Below are positions 8,478 through 15,513 of a stretch of DNA of 31,560 bases, one piece after another. The notes beneath the pieces are model-generated. The model was not told the origin of the DNA and did no database searches. It saw only the letters and a list, made by a program, of their open reading frames with translations. A program made the position numbers and the translations under genes. Every line of letters starts with the position of its first letter. Position 1 is the first letter of the stretch. The DNA lies in the NCBI GenBank assembly GCA_947425005.1, contig CANDYP010000003.1:1-31560 (forward strand). Reading direction: 5' to 3'. This stretch comes from Rickettsiales bacterium (GTDB taxonomy: Bacteria; Pseudomonadota; Alphaproteobacteria; Rickettsiales; UBA1997).

Positions 8478-9518
8478 CTATGCTTCCAATCCGTTGTCAG
8501 AGCCGGAGGAGACTCTTAATTCTTCGGTGATACGTTCGTTAATTTTATTTTCGACCAGAGAGATTGCAACTTTGATGGCGTTAGAAAATCCGATCGCATC
8601 CGTGCTGCCGTGACTTTTTACTACGACACCATTTAAGCCCACCAGCATTGCGCCATTGTGGGCGCGAGGATCCATACTTTTGGTGGCATTGTGGATTGAC
8701 GAGCCAGCTAAAAGATAACCTAATTTAGCCCAGATTGAACTTTTGAATCCCTCTTTAATCAGAGAAGAAAGCAGTTTGGCAGTGCCTTCGATTGCTTTTA
8801 AAGTGATATTGCCGGAGAAGCCGTCAGTGACTACGACGTCAACGGTTCCTTTCGTAATGTCGTCACCTTCAACATAGCCGTAAAAGCAATCTTTGAGGTC
8901 GCTTTCCTTAAGCAATAAGGCGGCGCTTCTTACGGCGTCAGAGCCTTTAAGATCTTCTGATCCAACATTTAAAATGCCGATTGAAGGTTTTTCGATTTTT
9001 AAAACAACGCGAGCAAAGGCGTGGCCCATGACGGCAAATTGGTAGAGTACGTCAGAATCGCATTCAACATTAGCGCCCATGTCGAGCAAAACTGTGGCGG
9101 TCTTTTTTTGATTTGGAATGGCGGTAACGATGGCGGGGCGATCAATTGATGGAAGGGGGCGTAGAACAATTTTTGCAATTGCCATTAGAGCGCCGGTATT
9201 TCCGGCAGATACGACAACATCGGCTTCACCATCTTTTACTGCATTAATGGCCAAACGCATGCTTGATTTAAGGCCTTTGCGCAAAGCAACTGAAGGCTTC
9301 TCATCGGCTGAAATAAATTCTTCAGTGTGAATGAGGGCGTGTCTTTCTTTTAATTGAGGGCAGTGCTGAAGGATGGGATTGATTTTATTCGAATCACCAA
9401 AAAGCAAAAAATGAATATCGGGATTAGCGGAGGCGATTATTTGAGCTCCGTCGATAACTATTTGGGGAGCATTATCGCCCCCCATACAGTCTAGTGCTAC
9501 AGTATATTTTTTAGACAC
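8478..9518 (-). CDS. plsX: Phosphate acyltransferase PlsX
   Basis: Converts acyl-ACP to acyl phosphate for phospholipid synthesis; peripheral at the inner membrane. 346 residues. The glycine-rich motifs of the family are present: DCMGGDNAP near the N-terminus, SAGNTGALMA, and DGFSGNITLKAIEGTAK. The start is a GTG (GTG-TCT-AAA). No Shine-Dalgarno sequence is visible; the bases just upstream read ACTCCTTC, the anti-Shine-Dalgarno sense. The 123-base gap to rpmF holds a small inverted repeat (CGCGAC/GTCGCG near 9605-9620) and no other gene. Confidence 0.96.
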   Translation of the reverse strand: MSKKYTVALDCMGGDNAPQIVIDGAQIIASANPDIHFLLFGDSNKINPILQHCPQLKERHALIHTEEFISADEKPSVALRKGLKSSMRLAINAVKDGEADVVVSAGNTGALMAIAKIVLRPLPSIDRPAIVTAIPNQKKTATVLLDMGANVECDSDVLYQFAVMGHAFARVVLKIEKPSIGILNVGSEDLKGSDAVRSAALLLKESDLKDCFYGYVEGDDITKGTVDVVVTDGFSGNITLKAIEGTAKLLSSLIKEGFKSSIWAKLGYLLAGSSIHNATKSMDPRAHNGAMLVGLNGVVVKSHGSTDAIGFSNAIKVAISLVENKINERITEELRVSSGSDNGLEA

Positions 9519-9641
9519 TTGAAGGAGTTAATGGTTGTACAGAATCTGATTCAACATCGCTGATCTTGTTTAAAGTCAGTATGGAACTCCCTGCGAATGA
9601 GGGGCGCGACCCGTGTCGCGTGAAGATTTAAAAATTATTTT

Positions 9642-9848
9642 TTACTCTTCTTGAGCTGTTTTTTTCTGCTTTTTCTCGATGATTTTTCTTCCGTCGTAAT
9701 AGCCATCTAAAGAGATGTGGTGAGGAAGTTTGAATTCACCAGTGGTTTTATCGGTAAGGACATTGGCAAATTCTAGGGCGTAAGAGCCGTTGCTGCCTCT
9801 TCTCATGTTGCGTCTTGACTTCGATTTCTTTTTCTTAGGAACTGCCAT
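9642..9848 (-). CDS. rpmF: 50S ribosomal protein L32 (bL32)
   Basis: 68 residues, starting MAVPKKKKSKSRRNMRRG, the standard bL32 N-terminus, with a YALEFANVLTD middle and an acidic end. The Cys pairs of zinc-binding L32 variants are absent. It stands upstream of plsX and fabH, the usual arrangement, but without the DUF177 (YceD) gene that often precedes it. A weak AGG lies eight bases before the ATG. It probably shares a promoter in 9849-10072 with the downstream pair. Confidence 0.95.
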   Translation of the reverse strand: MAVPKKKKSKSRRNMRRGSNGSYALEFANVLTDKTTGEFKLPHHISLDGYYDGRKIIEKKQKKTAQEE

Positions 9849-10072
9849 AAAATTGCCTGTTTGGAATTAATTTGTTTTTTATTTTTTGATTTGGGTTTCG
9901 GAAGATTTTCAATTGAAAATTTCCGGATTGAAGGTTTGTTTGGTGTTAAGGTGCGCAGGTCATCTTCGAAAAGCGGCCTGGAACATAGAAGGCCGTTTCG
10001 TAAAATAAAAGAAAAATTTCCCTAGTTTTCTTCTCAAAAAAATTTCCAAAATTCCCCTCAATTTTTTAAAAA
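9849..10072. promoter_or_regulatory. Divergent region rpmF / bamE-like gene with two dyads
   Basis: A near-perfect dyad at 9900-9924 (ATTTTCAATTGAAAAT flanked by GGAA and TTCC, one bulged base) could be an operator. A second stem at about 9967-10000 (GCGGCCT ... AGGCCGT) stands just before a good -10, TAAAAT at 10001-10006, facing bamE; its -35 is poor. No RNA gene is recognised in these 224 bases. The regulator is unknown. Confidence 0.35.
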
Positions 10073-10504
10073 ATGAAAAGTTTTCTCTGCTGTCTATTTT
10101 TGGTTTTGGTCCTGTCTTCCTGTATTAAAAATACGAACCGATACGGCTATTTATTTGATTTATCAGACCACGATCTCTTACAAGAAGGGGTTACAAGCAA
10201 AGAAAGAGTCCTAAAAATTATGGGCTCTCCAACATTTATTTCTAACTTAAATCCTGACGAGGCTTGGATTTATTATTCGGAAGATGCGGAAAATTATTTG
10301 TTCTTTTTGCCAGACATTACTAGCAGGACAGTTCTTTCCCTAAAATTTGATGAAGCGGATACCGTAAAAAAAGTAGAAAGATTTAGCCTGGCAAATGAAG
10401 AGAAGGGATTAAAATTCGTCTCAGAATATACTAGGGTTCGCAGCAATAAAATCGGATTTTTTAAATCACTCTTCAGCAATGTTGGACAAGTTAAAGCGCA
10501 ATAA
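10073..10504 (+). CDS. bamE: BamE/SmpA/OmlA-family outer membrane lipoprotein
   Basis: 143 residues. Lipoprotein signal with lipobox LSSC (Cys17). The mature part has the BamE pattern: LLQEGVTSKERVLKIMGSPT, then an Asp-Glu-Ala-Trp-x-Tyr-Tyr stretch (about 62-68) and a strand ending in LKFDEADTVKKVERF. BamE is an accessory lipoprotein of the BAM complex that inserts outer membrane beta-barrels. BamE-like genes often stand near plsX/fabH in alphaproteobacteria, which fits the divergent rpmF block here. Its 3' end overlaps the next gene by 26 bases. Confidence 0.82.
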   Translation: MKSFLCCLFLVLVLSSCIKNTNRYGYLFDLSDHDLLQEGVTSKERVLKIMGSPTFISNLNPDEAWIYYSEDAENYLFFLPDITSRTVLSLKFDEADTVKKVERFSLANEEKGLKFVSEYTRVRSNKIGFFKSLFSNVGQVKAQ

Positions 10505-10853
10505 AATTTTTAAGAAATTAATTAAGGCAGCTCTGGCAACTTTAATTTTGGCAGAGGTTTTTTCCTGCTTTTCGACTTCTCAGAAAGAGTACAAGGTTAA
10601 CACTGAAATCATTTGTCCGAATGGTTCGGCTTTGTTGATTAAATTCATCAACGCAAAAGATTTGGGAGACGCAATCCAAGTCGCCTATCGAAATAAAAAA
10701 AGGCTTAAAACGTCAGAAAATTACACCACGGTTAGACTGAGAGATGGCAGATCGTTTGTATTAAAAAATTTTCCCCCAGAGGTGGCAACTAATTGCGCTT
10801 TGCGCGAGAGTCTTGTAGGTCAGGTTGAACCCGACTACGTCCATCATTTCTAG
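10479..10853 (+). CDS. Uncharacterised putative lipoprotein overlapping bamE
   Basis: 124 residues, not recognised. A Lys-rich N-terminus, a hydrophobic helix (about 13-28) and VFSC at 27-30 suggest a lipoprotein signal, though the n-region is long. The remainder (about 35-124) looks like one small alpha/beta domain with Cys at about 45 and 106 that could pair in the periplasm. It begins inside the last 26 bases of bamE in another frame, so it depends on bamE translation or on an internal start. An envelope role is inferred from this pairing only. Confidence 0.6.
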   Translation: MLDKLKRNKIFKKLIKAALATLILAEVFSCFSTSQKEYKVNTEIICPNGSALLIKFINAKDLGDAIQVAYRNKKRLKTSENYTTVRLRDGRSFVLKNFPPEVATNCALRESLVGQVEPDYVHHF

Positions 10854-10893
10854 TCTCCGGTCGGCGCCCTTCAGGTCGCTTGAGTAAGTCGGT

Positions 10894-11754
10894 TTAAATT
10901 AATCTCCAAGCCGACTCATCCTTCAGCAGTTCGTGCAGAATTTTATTGTTAATGCCGTGTCCAGTCTTGGAGCCGCTGAATTGGCCTAGGATGTAGTATC
11001 CGGCTAAATAAATATCGCCGATGAAGTCTAGAGTTTTATGTCTCACAAGTTCATCAGAATAGCGCAAACCCTCTTCATTCACCACTCCATCGTCACCAAT
11101 TAAAATTGCATTACTGAGCGAGCCGCCTTTAGCCAGACCCATTTTATGCAATTGTTCAATCTCGTGTTTGAAGCCAAAAGTGCGGGCGCGACAAAGATCG
11201 TTTTTGAAAGAAGCGTAGGTTGATTTGTAATCAAATGCCTGCTTCTGAACATGCTTGTGATTGAAATCGATACGTAAATTAATCGAAAAATCTGCTGACG
11301 GACTTACCTCAATCATCTTGTCCCCATCTTCAACTTTAACAGTTTTGATCACTTCAATAAGATGGCGCGGCTTCTCTTGAATAGTGACTCCAGCGCATTC
11401 AATTAAAAACACAAAAGGCTCAGAGCTGCCATCCATAATCGGAACTTCCGGCGCATCAATATCAATAAAAAGATTGTCAATTCCACAGCCCCAAATTGCC
11501 GCCATTAGGTGTTCGATGGTAGAAATTTTAGTGCCAAATTCATTGGCGATGGTTGTGCCTAAATTGGTATCAACAACATTTTTGTAACTGGCTTTCACGG
11601 CTCCCTTGGCGTCAGCAACATCAGTTCTTCTGAAAATAATGCCAGTATCGCAAGGTGCTGGAATAAGGTTAATAGTGGTGTTTACGCCAGAATGTAGGCC
11701 GACACCATTGCAGCTAACTGTGCTGTTAATGGTTTTTTGGGAAGAAATGAACAT
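10894..11754 (-). CDS. lpxC: UDP-3-O-acyl-N-acetylglucosamine deacetylase LpxC
   Basis: Zn-dependent deacetylase performing the committed step of lipid A synthesis. 286 residues. The zinc ligands are H82 (IEHLMAA), H239 and D243 (RHKTLDFIGD), and the catalytic His is H266 (KTGHGINN). The MDGSS motif at about 107-111 and RARTFG at about 189-194 are present. A probable promoter sits just upstream in the 76-base gap after the RDD gene, so it may have its own control. It is the third lipid A gene in the window, away from lpxK. Confidence 0.97.
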   Translation of the reverse strand: MFISSQKTINSTVSCNGVGLHSGVNTTINLIPAPCDTGIIFRRTDVADAKGAVKASYKNVVDTNLGTTIANEFGTKISTIEHLMAAIWGCGIDNLFIDIDAPEVPIMDGSSEPFVFLIECAGVTIQEKPRHLIEVIKTVKVEDGDKMIEVSPSADFSINLRIDFNHKHVQKQAFDYKSTYASFKNDLCRARTFGFKHEIEQLHKMGLAKGGSLSNAILIGDDGVVNEEGLRYSDELVRHKTLDFIGDIYLAGYYILGQFSGSKTGHGINNKILHELLKDESAWRLI

Positions 11755-11790
11755 TAAAAAATGTGAAGTTGGATGATTGGAGGAGGGCTT

Positions 11791-11819
11791 ACTTTATGAA
11801 CAGGCTCTAGTACATTCAA
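11791..11819 (-). promoter_or_regulatory. Possible sigma-70 promoter for lpxC
   Basis: On the minus strand TTGAAT (11814-11819), 17 bases of spacer, then TAAAGT (11791-11796), 37 bases before the lpxC ATG. Four of six matches in each box; plausible but not decisive. Confidence 0.4.
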
Positions 11820-11830
11820 AGGAAATTTTG

Positions 11831-12529
11831 TTACAAAAAGTTACGCTGTCCAACATTGCTCCAAGGGAATTTCGCCTCGGTAATTTTTTTATTTACGGTG
11901 GTGGTTTTGCAGATCAAATCGTAGGCGGTGGTTTTTCTCTTGGTGAATAAATGGATCTGCGTCCACAGCAAAAATAAAATTCCCAAAAATGCGTTAATAT
12001 CAGAAGCAGTGACGGTTTGGAAGAAGGTAAGATTATTTTTTAGTTGGAAGAGGATGATGTAAATGATGTAAATGAAGGGCAAGATTGAGAGAAAATAATG
12101 AGAAAGCGCGGTATTAAAATTGATGCGAGAATCATCTTCTCCCACTATTGCTATCCTCATCAATCTCTTGCCAATCGTGCCTTGCCAGGCTGATGAATTT
12201 AAAAGTGCGTGATACAGAGCGCCAACAAAAATTACGATTGCGTAGAAGGCCAGAACTATAAAAAAGATTTTGTGATGGGTAATAAAAGCGATGTGGTCAG
12301 CATTGTTTTTTGCAAATTCGGTGCCGAATTTTTCACGAAATTCCGTTAAAAAATCTTGCAAGGCTTGAGTAACAAAGAGCATTCCTAACGCTTGAGCCGT
12401 TAGAGCGCGTAAGAGTAAAACAATAGTCATGTCGATTCCGGCAGCGCAACTTCTGCGAAAAGAACTGGCATAAATTTCGGCATCAGGATCTTTTTTTAAA
12501 AAATTATTCAGAAATTTTTCAATGCTCAT
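11831..12529 (-). CDS. RDD-family membrane protein
   Basis: 232 residues. The N-terminal FRRSCAAGIDMTIVLLL carries the Arg-Asp pattern of RDD proteins. About four transmembrane segments lie near 33-55, 87-110, 143-165 and 180-198. The conserved GTIGKRLMRIAIV stretch sits in the middle. RDD proteins are small membrane proteins of mostly unknown function, some reported as ion antiporters. It overlaps the thiL end by 11 bases, so it belongs to the operon that starts at 15355. Confidence 0.82.
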   Translation of the reverse strand: MSIEKFLNNFLKKDPDAEIYASSFRRSCAAGIDMTIVLLLRALTAQALGMLFVTQALQDFLTEFREKFGTEFAKNNADHIAFITHHKIFFIVLAFYAIVIFVGALYHALLNSSAWQGTIGKRLMRIAIVGEDDSRINFNTALSHYFLSILPFIYIIYIILFQLKNNLTFFQTVTASDINAFLGILFLLWTQIHLFTKRKTTAYDLICKTTTVNKKITEAKFPWSNVGQRNFL

Positions 12530-13478
12530 AGCCGAGTTTTTTGATTTTTATTTTTTGATTTTTCGCGTCACGCAAAGTGACGGAAAATTTTTTGTTGGCA
12601 GATTTTTTAAACTCGCCAATGCAGGTGAGGTCAAGGTTTAAAGACTTCGACAGCGCTAAGATTTTTTGACGATTTTGGGGGTTTGTACTAAAAATTAATT
12701 CGTAATCATCGCCCCACGAAATTAGATCGAGAATTTTTATTTTAGAATTTTTTTGTAAGATTTTTTTTGCCGAAGGTGAAAGCGGAACCTGATGCAAATT
12801 AATTTCTGCGGCAAGTTTTGAACTTTGACAAAGATGTTGCAGATCAGCCAGCAAGCCATCGGAAACGTCAATTGCGCAGTTGGACAAATTCTTTTCGAGC
12901 AGTTTTTTGCCAAGCTCAATTCGCGGAGTGGGAAAGAAGTGGCGATCCAATAAATATTTTTCGGCGCCTTGCAAATTCAATCCTAAAAAGGCGTCGCCAA
13001 TTGCCCCGGAAACAAAAATTAAATCACCTTCTTGTGCTTGATTGCGTGATAAAATTTTCTCTTTTTTTGCGACGCCAAAAATGGTAATTGAGAAAACAAG
13101 CTGCTCAGCTTTAACAGTGTCCCCGCCAATCAAACAAAGGCCAAACTCATCTTGGACTGATTTTAATCCGCGGGCGAATTCGCGTAAAAATTTCTCGTCC
13201 GTACTATTGTTTTTGGAAAATCCCAACATGTAGTGAAGTGGCGTAGCTCCTGATGAGGCAAGGTCAGAAAGGTTGGTGCGAAGTAATTTAGAGGCGATTT
13301 TAAATCCGCCGTCGGTGCGTAAAAAATGTACGCCCTCTACAAACAAATCTTTACTTACAACTAACTCTTCATTTTTTTTTACACGAATTTTTGCCACATC
13401 ATCAGCCAGATTCCGCGCGGCTTTGTGCGACTTTGTTAATGGTTTAAAATATTTTTCAATCAGCTGAAATTCTTTCAT
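12519..13478 (-). CDS. thiL: Thiamine-monophosphate kinase ThiL
   Basis: ATP-dependent phosphorylation of thiamine monophosphate to the active cofactor thiamine diphosphate, in the cytoplasm. 319 residues, usual length. Family motifs: DDVAKI near the N-terminus, SKDLFVEGVHF, LRTNLSDLASSGATP (about 67-81), GGDT, and ISWGDDYELIF near the C-terminus. It begins five bases after the DUF2063 stop and overlaps the RDD gene, so it is co-transcribed with the MNIO peptide genes. No other thiamine genes are in the window; the shared operon may be positional only. Confidence 0.93.
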   Translation of the reverse strand: MKEFQLIEKYFKPLTKSHKAARNLADDVAKIRVKKNEELVVSKDLFVEGVHFLRTDGGFKIASKLLRTNLSDLASSGATPLHYMLGFSKNNSTDEKFLREFARGLKSVQDEFGLCLIGGDTVKAEQLVFSITIFGVAKKEKILSRNQAQEGDLIFVSGAIGDAFLGLNLQGAEKYLLDRHFFPTPRIELGKKLLEKNLSNCAIDVSDGLLADLQHLCQSSKLAAEINLHQVPLSPSAKKILQKNSKIKILDLISWGDDYELIFSTNPQNRQKILALSKSLNLDLTCIGEFKKSANKKFSVTLRDAKNQKIKIKKLGYEH

Positions 13479-13483
13479 AATTT

Positions 13484-14227
13484 TTAGAGCAATGTGAATT
13501 TTATCACCACACCGCTTGAGATGAAGCGGTTAATAAGTGCACCAATATCTACTTCTTTTCTGGCCTTTTTAGTTTTTCTGCAGAGCGATTTATAAATTTC
13601 GTAAAGTTTTTTTTGCTTCCGAATCAGTGACAAAAATAAAAATTCTTCCTCACTAAGTAGTAAAATTTGATTGGCGTAAACCAGCGTCAATTCTGGTTTA
13701 GCGAAGTTTTTAATTTTCTTCTCTTTCTGCCAAATTGAAAAAATTGCAAATTTAGAAGAGATCAAAACGCAAGACGGATCAAGCGTGAAAACAAGGTTAG
13801 AAAAATTTTCTGCCGATAATTTTTGAAATTTTTTTAGATCAAATTTCTGCGTAACTTTTGCGGTAAAATAAGATTGGTGGAAGGCAAGTTCTAGCTGCGA
13901 TAAATCCTTTAAATATAAAGGCTCAACTGGTTTTAAAAATTCTGGAAAATCTTTGCCAAATTCATTTAAGTCACCACTTTTTGATGGAAATTTTTGACAA
14001 TATTTTTTTGCCAATTCTTCAAATTTTTTTGCGCCTAAAATTTTTTTCGTAACGCTAAAAATTTCGGACAAAATCGATTCAAAATTTCCTAAAATATTAT
14101 TGCGGTAAACATTCAAGCGGGCTTGGGCCTCAACGCTGGAATATGAAATTTCGTCCAGAATTTTCTGGTCAGATTTTTTGTAAATGTGGCTGGCGAAATC
14201 TCGCTGCAATCGTAGAAGCTTACCCAT
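13484..14227 (-). CDS. DUF2063 protein, MNIO partner (BufC/HvfC-like)
   Basis: 247 residues. The N-terminal half has the DUF2063 pattern: ARLNVYRNNILGNFESIL, FSVTKKILG, KFEELAKKYCQKFPSKSGDL, then YLKDLSQLELAFHQSYF. In bufferin and related clusters this family stands beside a DUF692/MNIO enzyme and is thought to bind the precursor leader and present the peptide to the enzyme. The C-terminal half is Lys/Leu-rich and diverged. It overlaps the DUF692 stop by eight bases, so the pair is translationally coupled and probably made in fixed ratio. The role is taken from family context. Confidence 0.85.
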   Translation of the reverse strand: MGKLLRLQRDFASHIYKKSDQKILDEISYSSVEAQARLNVYRNNILGNFESILSEIFSVTKKILGAKKFEELAKKYCQKFPSKSGDLNEFGKDFPEFLKPVEPLYLKDLSQLELAFHQSYFTAKVTQKFDLKKFQKLSAENFSNLVFTLDPSCVLISSKFAIFSIWQKEKKIKNFAKPELTLVYANQILLLSEEEFLFLSLIRKQKKLYEIYKSLCRKTKKARKEVDIGALINRFISSGVVIKFTLL

Positions 14228-15089
14228 TTTCTAAAATCCTCGCCGCCTTTTTTGCTTCGTCTAAAAGTATCTTGAACTCAGGAAAATCCTGATCCCATTC
14301 AATTAGTGATGCAACCTTTCCGAACCGCTCCACGGCCATTTTATAAATTTCCCAAACCTCGTCACAAACCAAATTATTGTGAGTATCAATCAGAATTTTT
14401 TGATAATTTTTGCCGTCAAAAATTTGCGATTCGGAATGTCCGGCCAAATGAATTTCTTTGACAATTTTTTTGTTAATCTTTTTTAAGTAAGTCACGGGAT
14501 CAAACTGGGCGCAGTTTTGCGAGCTAACAAAAATATTATTTACATCCAGCAGCAATCCGCAGCCGGTTTTTTTTGTAATCTCATTGATGAATTCCGCCTC
14601 ATCCATTTCTTGATTTTTAAAGGCCAAATAAGCTGAAGGATTTTCAACTAAAATCGGTCTTTGCAAAACATCCTGCATTAAAGAAACATTGTCCGAAATA
14701 GCCTGCAAAGCAGCTTTAGTGTAGGGCAGCGGCAATAGATCATTTAGATGATTCGCGTCAACTCGTCCCCAGGAAATATGGTCAGAGATTAAAAATGGCT
14801 CAATGATTTCAGCCAGATTTTTTAATTTTTTTAAGTGAGTGAGATCCAGCTTTTGCGCTGATCCAAGCGAGTTACCAACAGAGTGTAAACTAATCGGAAA
14901 ATTTTTTCTAATGGTGATCAAGTCTTGCAGCGGAGCGCTGTCAGCGGCGTAATAATTTTCGCTGTGGACTTCAAGCCAACCAATTTTTTGAGAAACTTTT
15001 TGAGGATTTTTGAGGAGGAGGGGAATGTGCGGGGATCTAAGCCCGACCCCAACAAGATTTGCTGGAGTCGGAACTTTGTACGATTTCAT
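14220..15089 (-). CDS. MNIO-family (DUF692) peptide-modifying iron oxidase (BufB/HvfB-like)
   Basis: 289 residues with a TIM-barrel pattern. Candidate metal and active-site residues follow the DUF692 layout: EVHSENY (40-46), H69 in SLHSVG, D103-H104 in SDHISW, E149-N150 in LVENPS, D182-N184 in LDVNN, H214/H218 in HLAGH, D235/H237 in DTH, and E264/D266 in EWD. Multinuclear non-heme iron enzymes of this family oxidise Cys or nearby residues in ribosomal peptides, for example to oxazolone/thioamide or thiooxazole. It starts eight bases after the stop of the Cys-containing lipoprotein at 15098-15355, the likely substrate. Chemistry on this peptide is inferred. Confidence 0.9.
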   Translation of the reverse strand: MKSYKVPTPANLVGVGLRSPHIPLLLKNPQKVSQKIGWLEVHSENYYAADSAPLQDLITIRKNFPISLHSVGNSLGSAQKLDLTHLKKLKNLAEIIEPFLISDHISWGRVDANHLNDLLPLPYTKAALQAISDNVSLMQDVLQRPILVENPSAYLAFKNQEMDEAEFINEITKKTGCGLLLDVNNIFVSSQNCAQFDPVTYLKKINKKIVKEIHLAGHSESQIFDGKNYQKILIDTHNNLVCDEVWEIYKMAVERFGKVASLIEWDQDFPEFKILLDEAKKAARILENG

Positions 15090-15097
15090 GACTGAAA

Positions 15098-15355
15098 TTA
15101 GTTTGTCTTGGTTTCAGTGGTTACAGCTTCAACTTTTTTAGCTTTTTTGTGATGTTTTTTACCTTTGCTAGTTTCGGCTTTTACAGCGTCAGCTTTAGCA
15201 GAGGCGCATTTGTGAGACTCAGCTTTCTTAGCAGCGCAGCCATTTTTAGCGCCACAAGTGTTAGATTCTTTTTTGGCGCCAAAGTGTGAGCAAGAAGCGA
15301 GAAGAGTTAGACCGGTGATGCCAGCAGCAACTGATTGCAAGAATTTTTTGTTCAT
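15098..15355 (-). CDS. Small Cys-containing lipoprotein, candidate MNIO precursor peptide (BufA/HvfA-like)
   Basis: 85 residues. A Lys-positive n-region and hydrophobic core end in LLASC, a lipobox with Cys22. The mature part has only three more Cys, C34, C40 and C50, in CGAKNGCAAKKAESHKC; the C-terminus is Lys/Ala/Thr-rich with KKHHKK. The CG-x-K spacing recalls the Cys-Gly repeats of HvfA-type peptides. The frame could be extended to a TTG at 15502, but the ATG at 15355 has AGG nine bases upstream and begins the signal peptide. It is first in an operon with DUF692 and DUF2063 genes. A lipid anchor would be unusual for this class. Alternative: a plain Lys-rich lipoprotein. Confidence 0.75.
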   Translation of the reverse strand: MNKKFLQSVAAGITGLTLLASCSHFGAKKESNTCGAKNGCAAKKAESHKCASAKADAVKAETSKGKKHHKKAKKVEAVTTETKTN

Positions 15356-15420
15356 AAATTTACCTAAGATTGATTTTTGAAATGAGGGGACTGGGTTTTG
15401 GCAGTGCGGATCGCCGGGCA

Positions 15421-15469
15421 GAATTATTTGCCAATTTTGACTTGTCAATTGTCGGGCAGCAATTTTAAT
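15421..15469. promoter_or_regulatory. Divergent promoters with overlapping -35 boxes (MNIO operon / kbl)
   Basis: Minus strand: TTGACA (15443-15448), 16-base spacer, TAATTC (15421-15426), reading to the lipoprotein. Plus strand: TTGTCA (15442-15447), 16-base spacer, TTTAAT (15464-15469), reading to kbl 45 bases on. The two -35 boxes share five bases, so the promoters should compete for polymerase. GGGCAG followed by AATT occurs as a direct repeat at about 15415-15425 and 15454-15465, a possible operator. Confidence 0.55.
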
Positions 15470-15513
15470 TCCAGCCCCCGCCTCTGTCTCTAAAAATTTC
15501 AAAAAAATTCAAA

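Noticed and set aside
9930..10010. Possible small RNA or SRP RNA
   Set aside because: A short GGCC stem is present, but the SRP tetraloop and asymmetric bulge sequences are not.
15356..15502. N-terminal extension of the small lipoprotein by 49 residues
   Set aside because: It begins with TTG, would bury the signal peptide, and covers the divergent promoter; the ATG at 15355 has AGG upstream.
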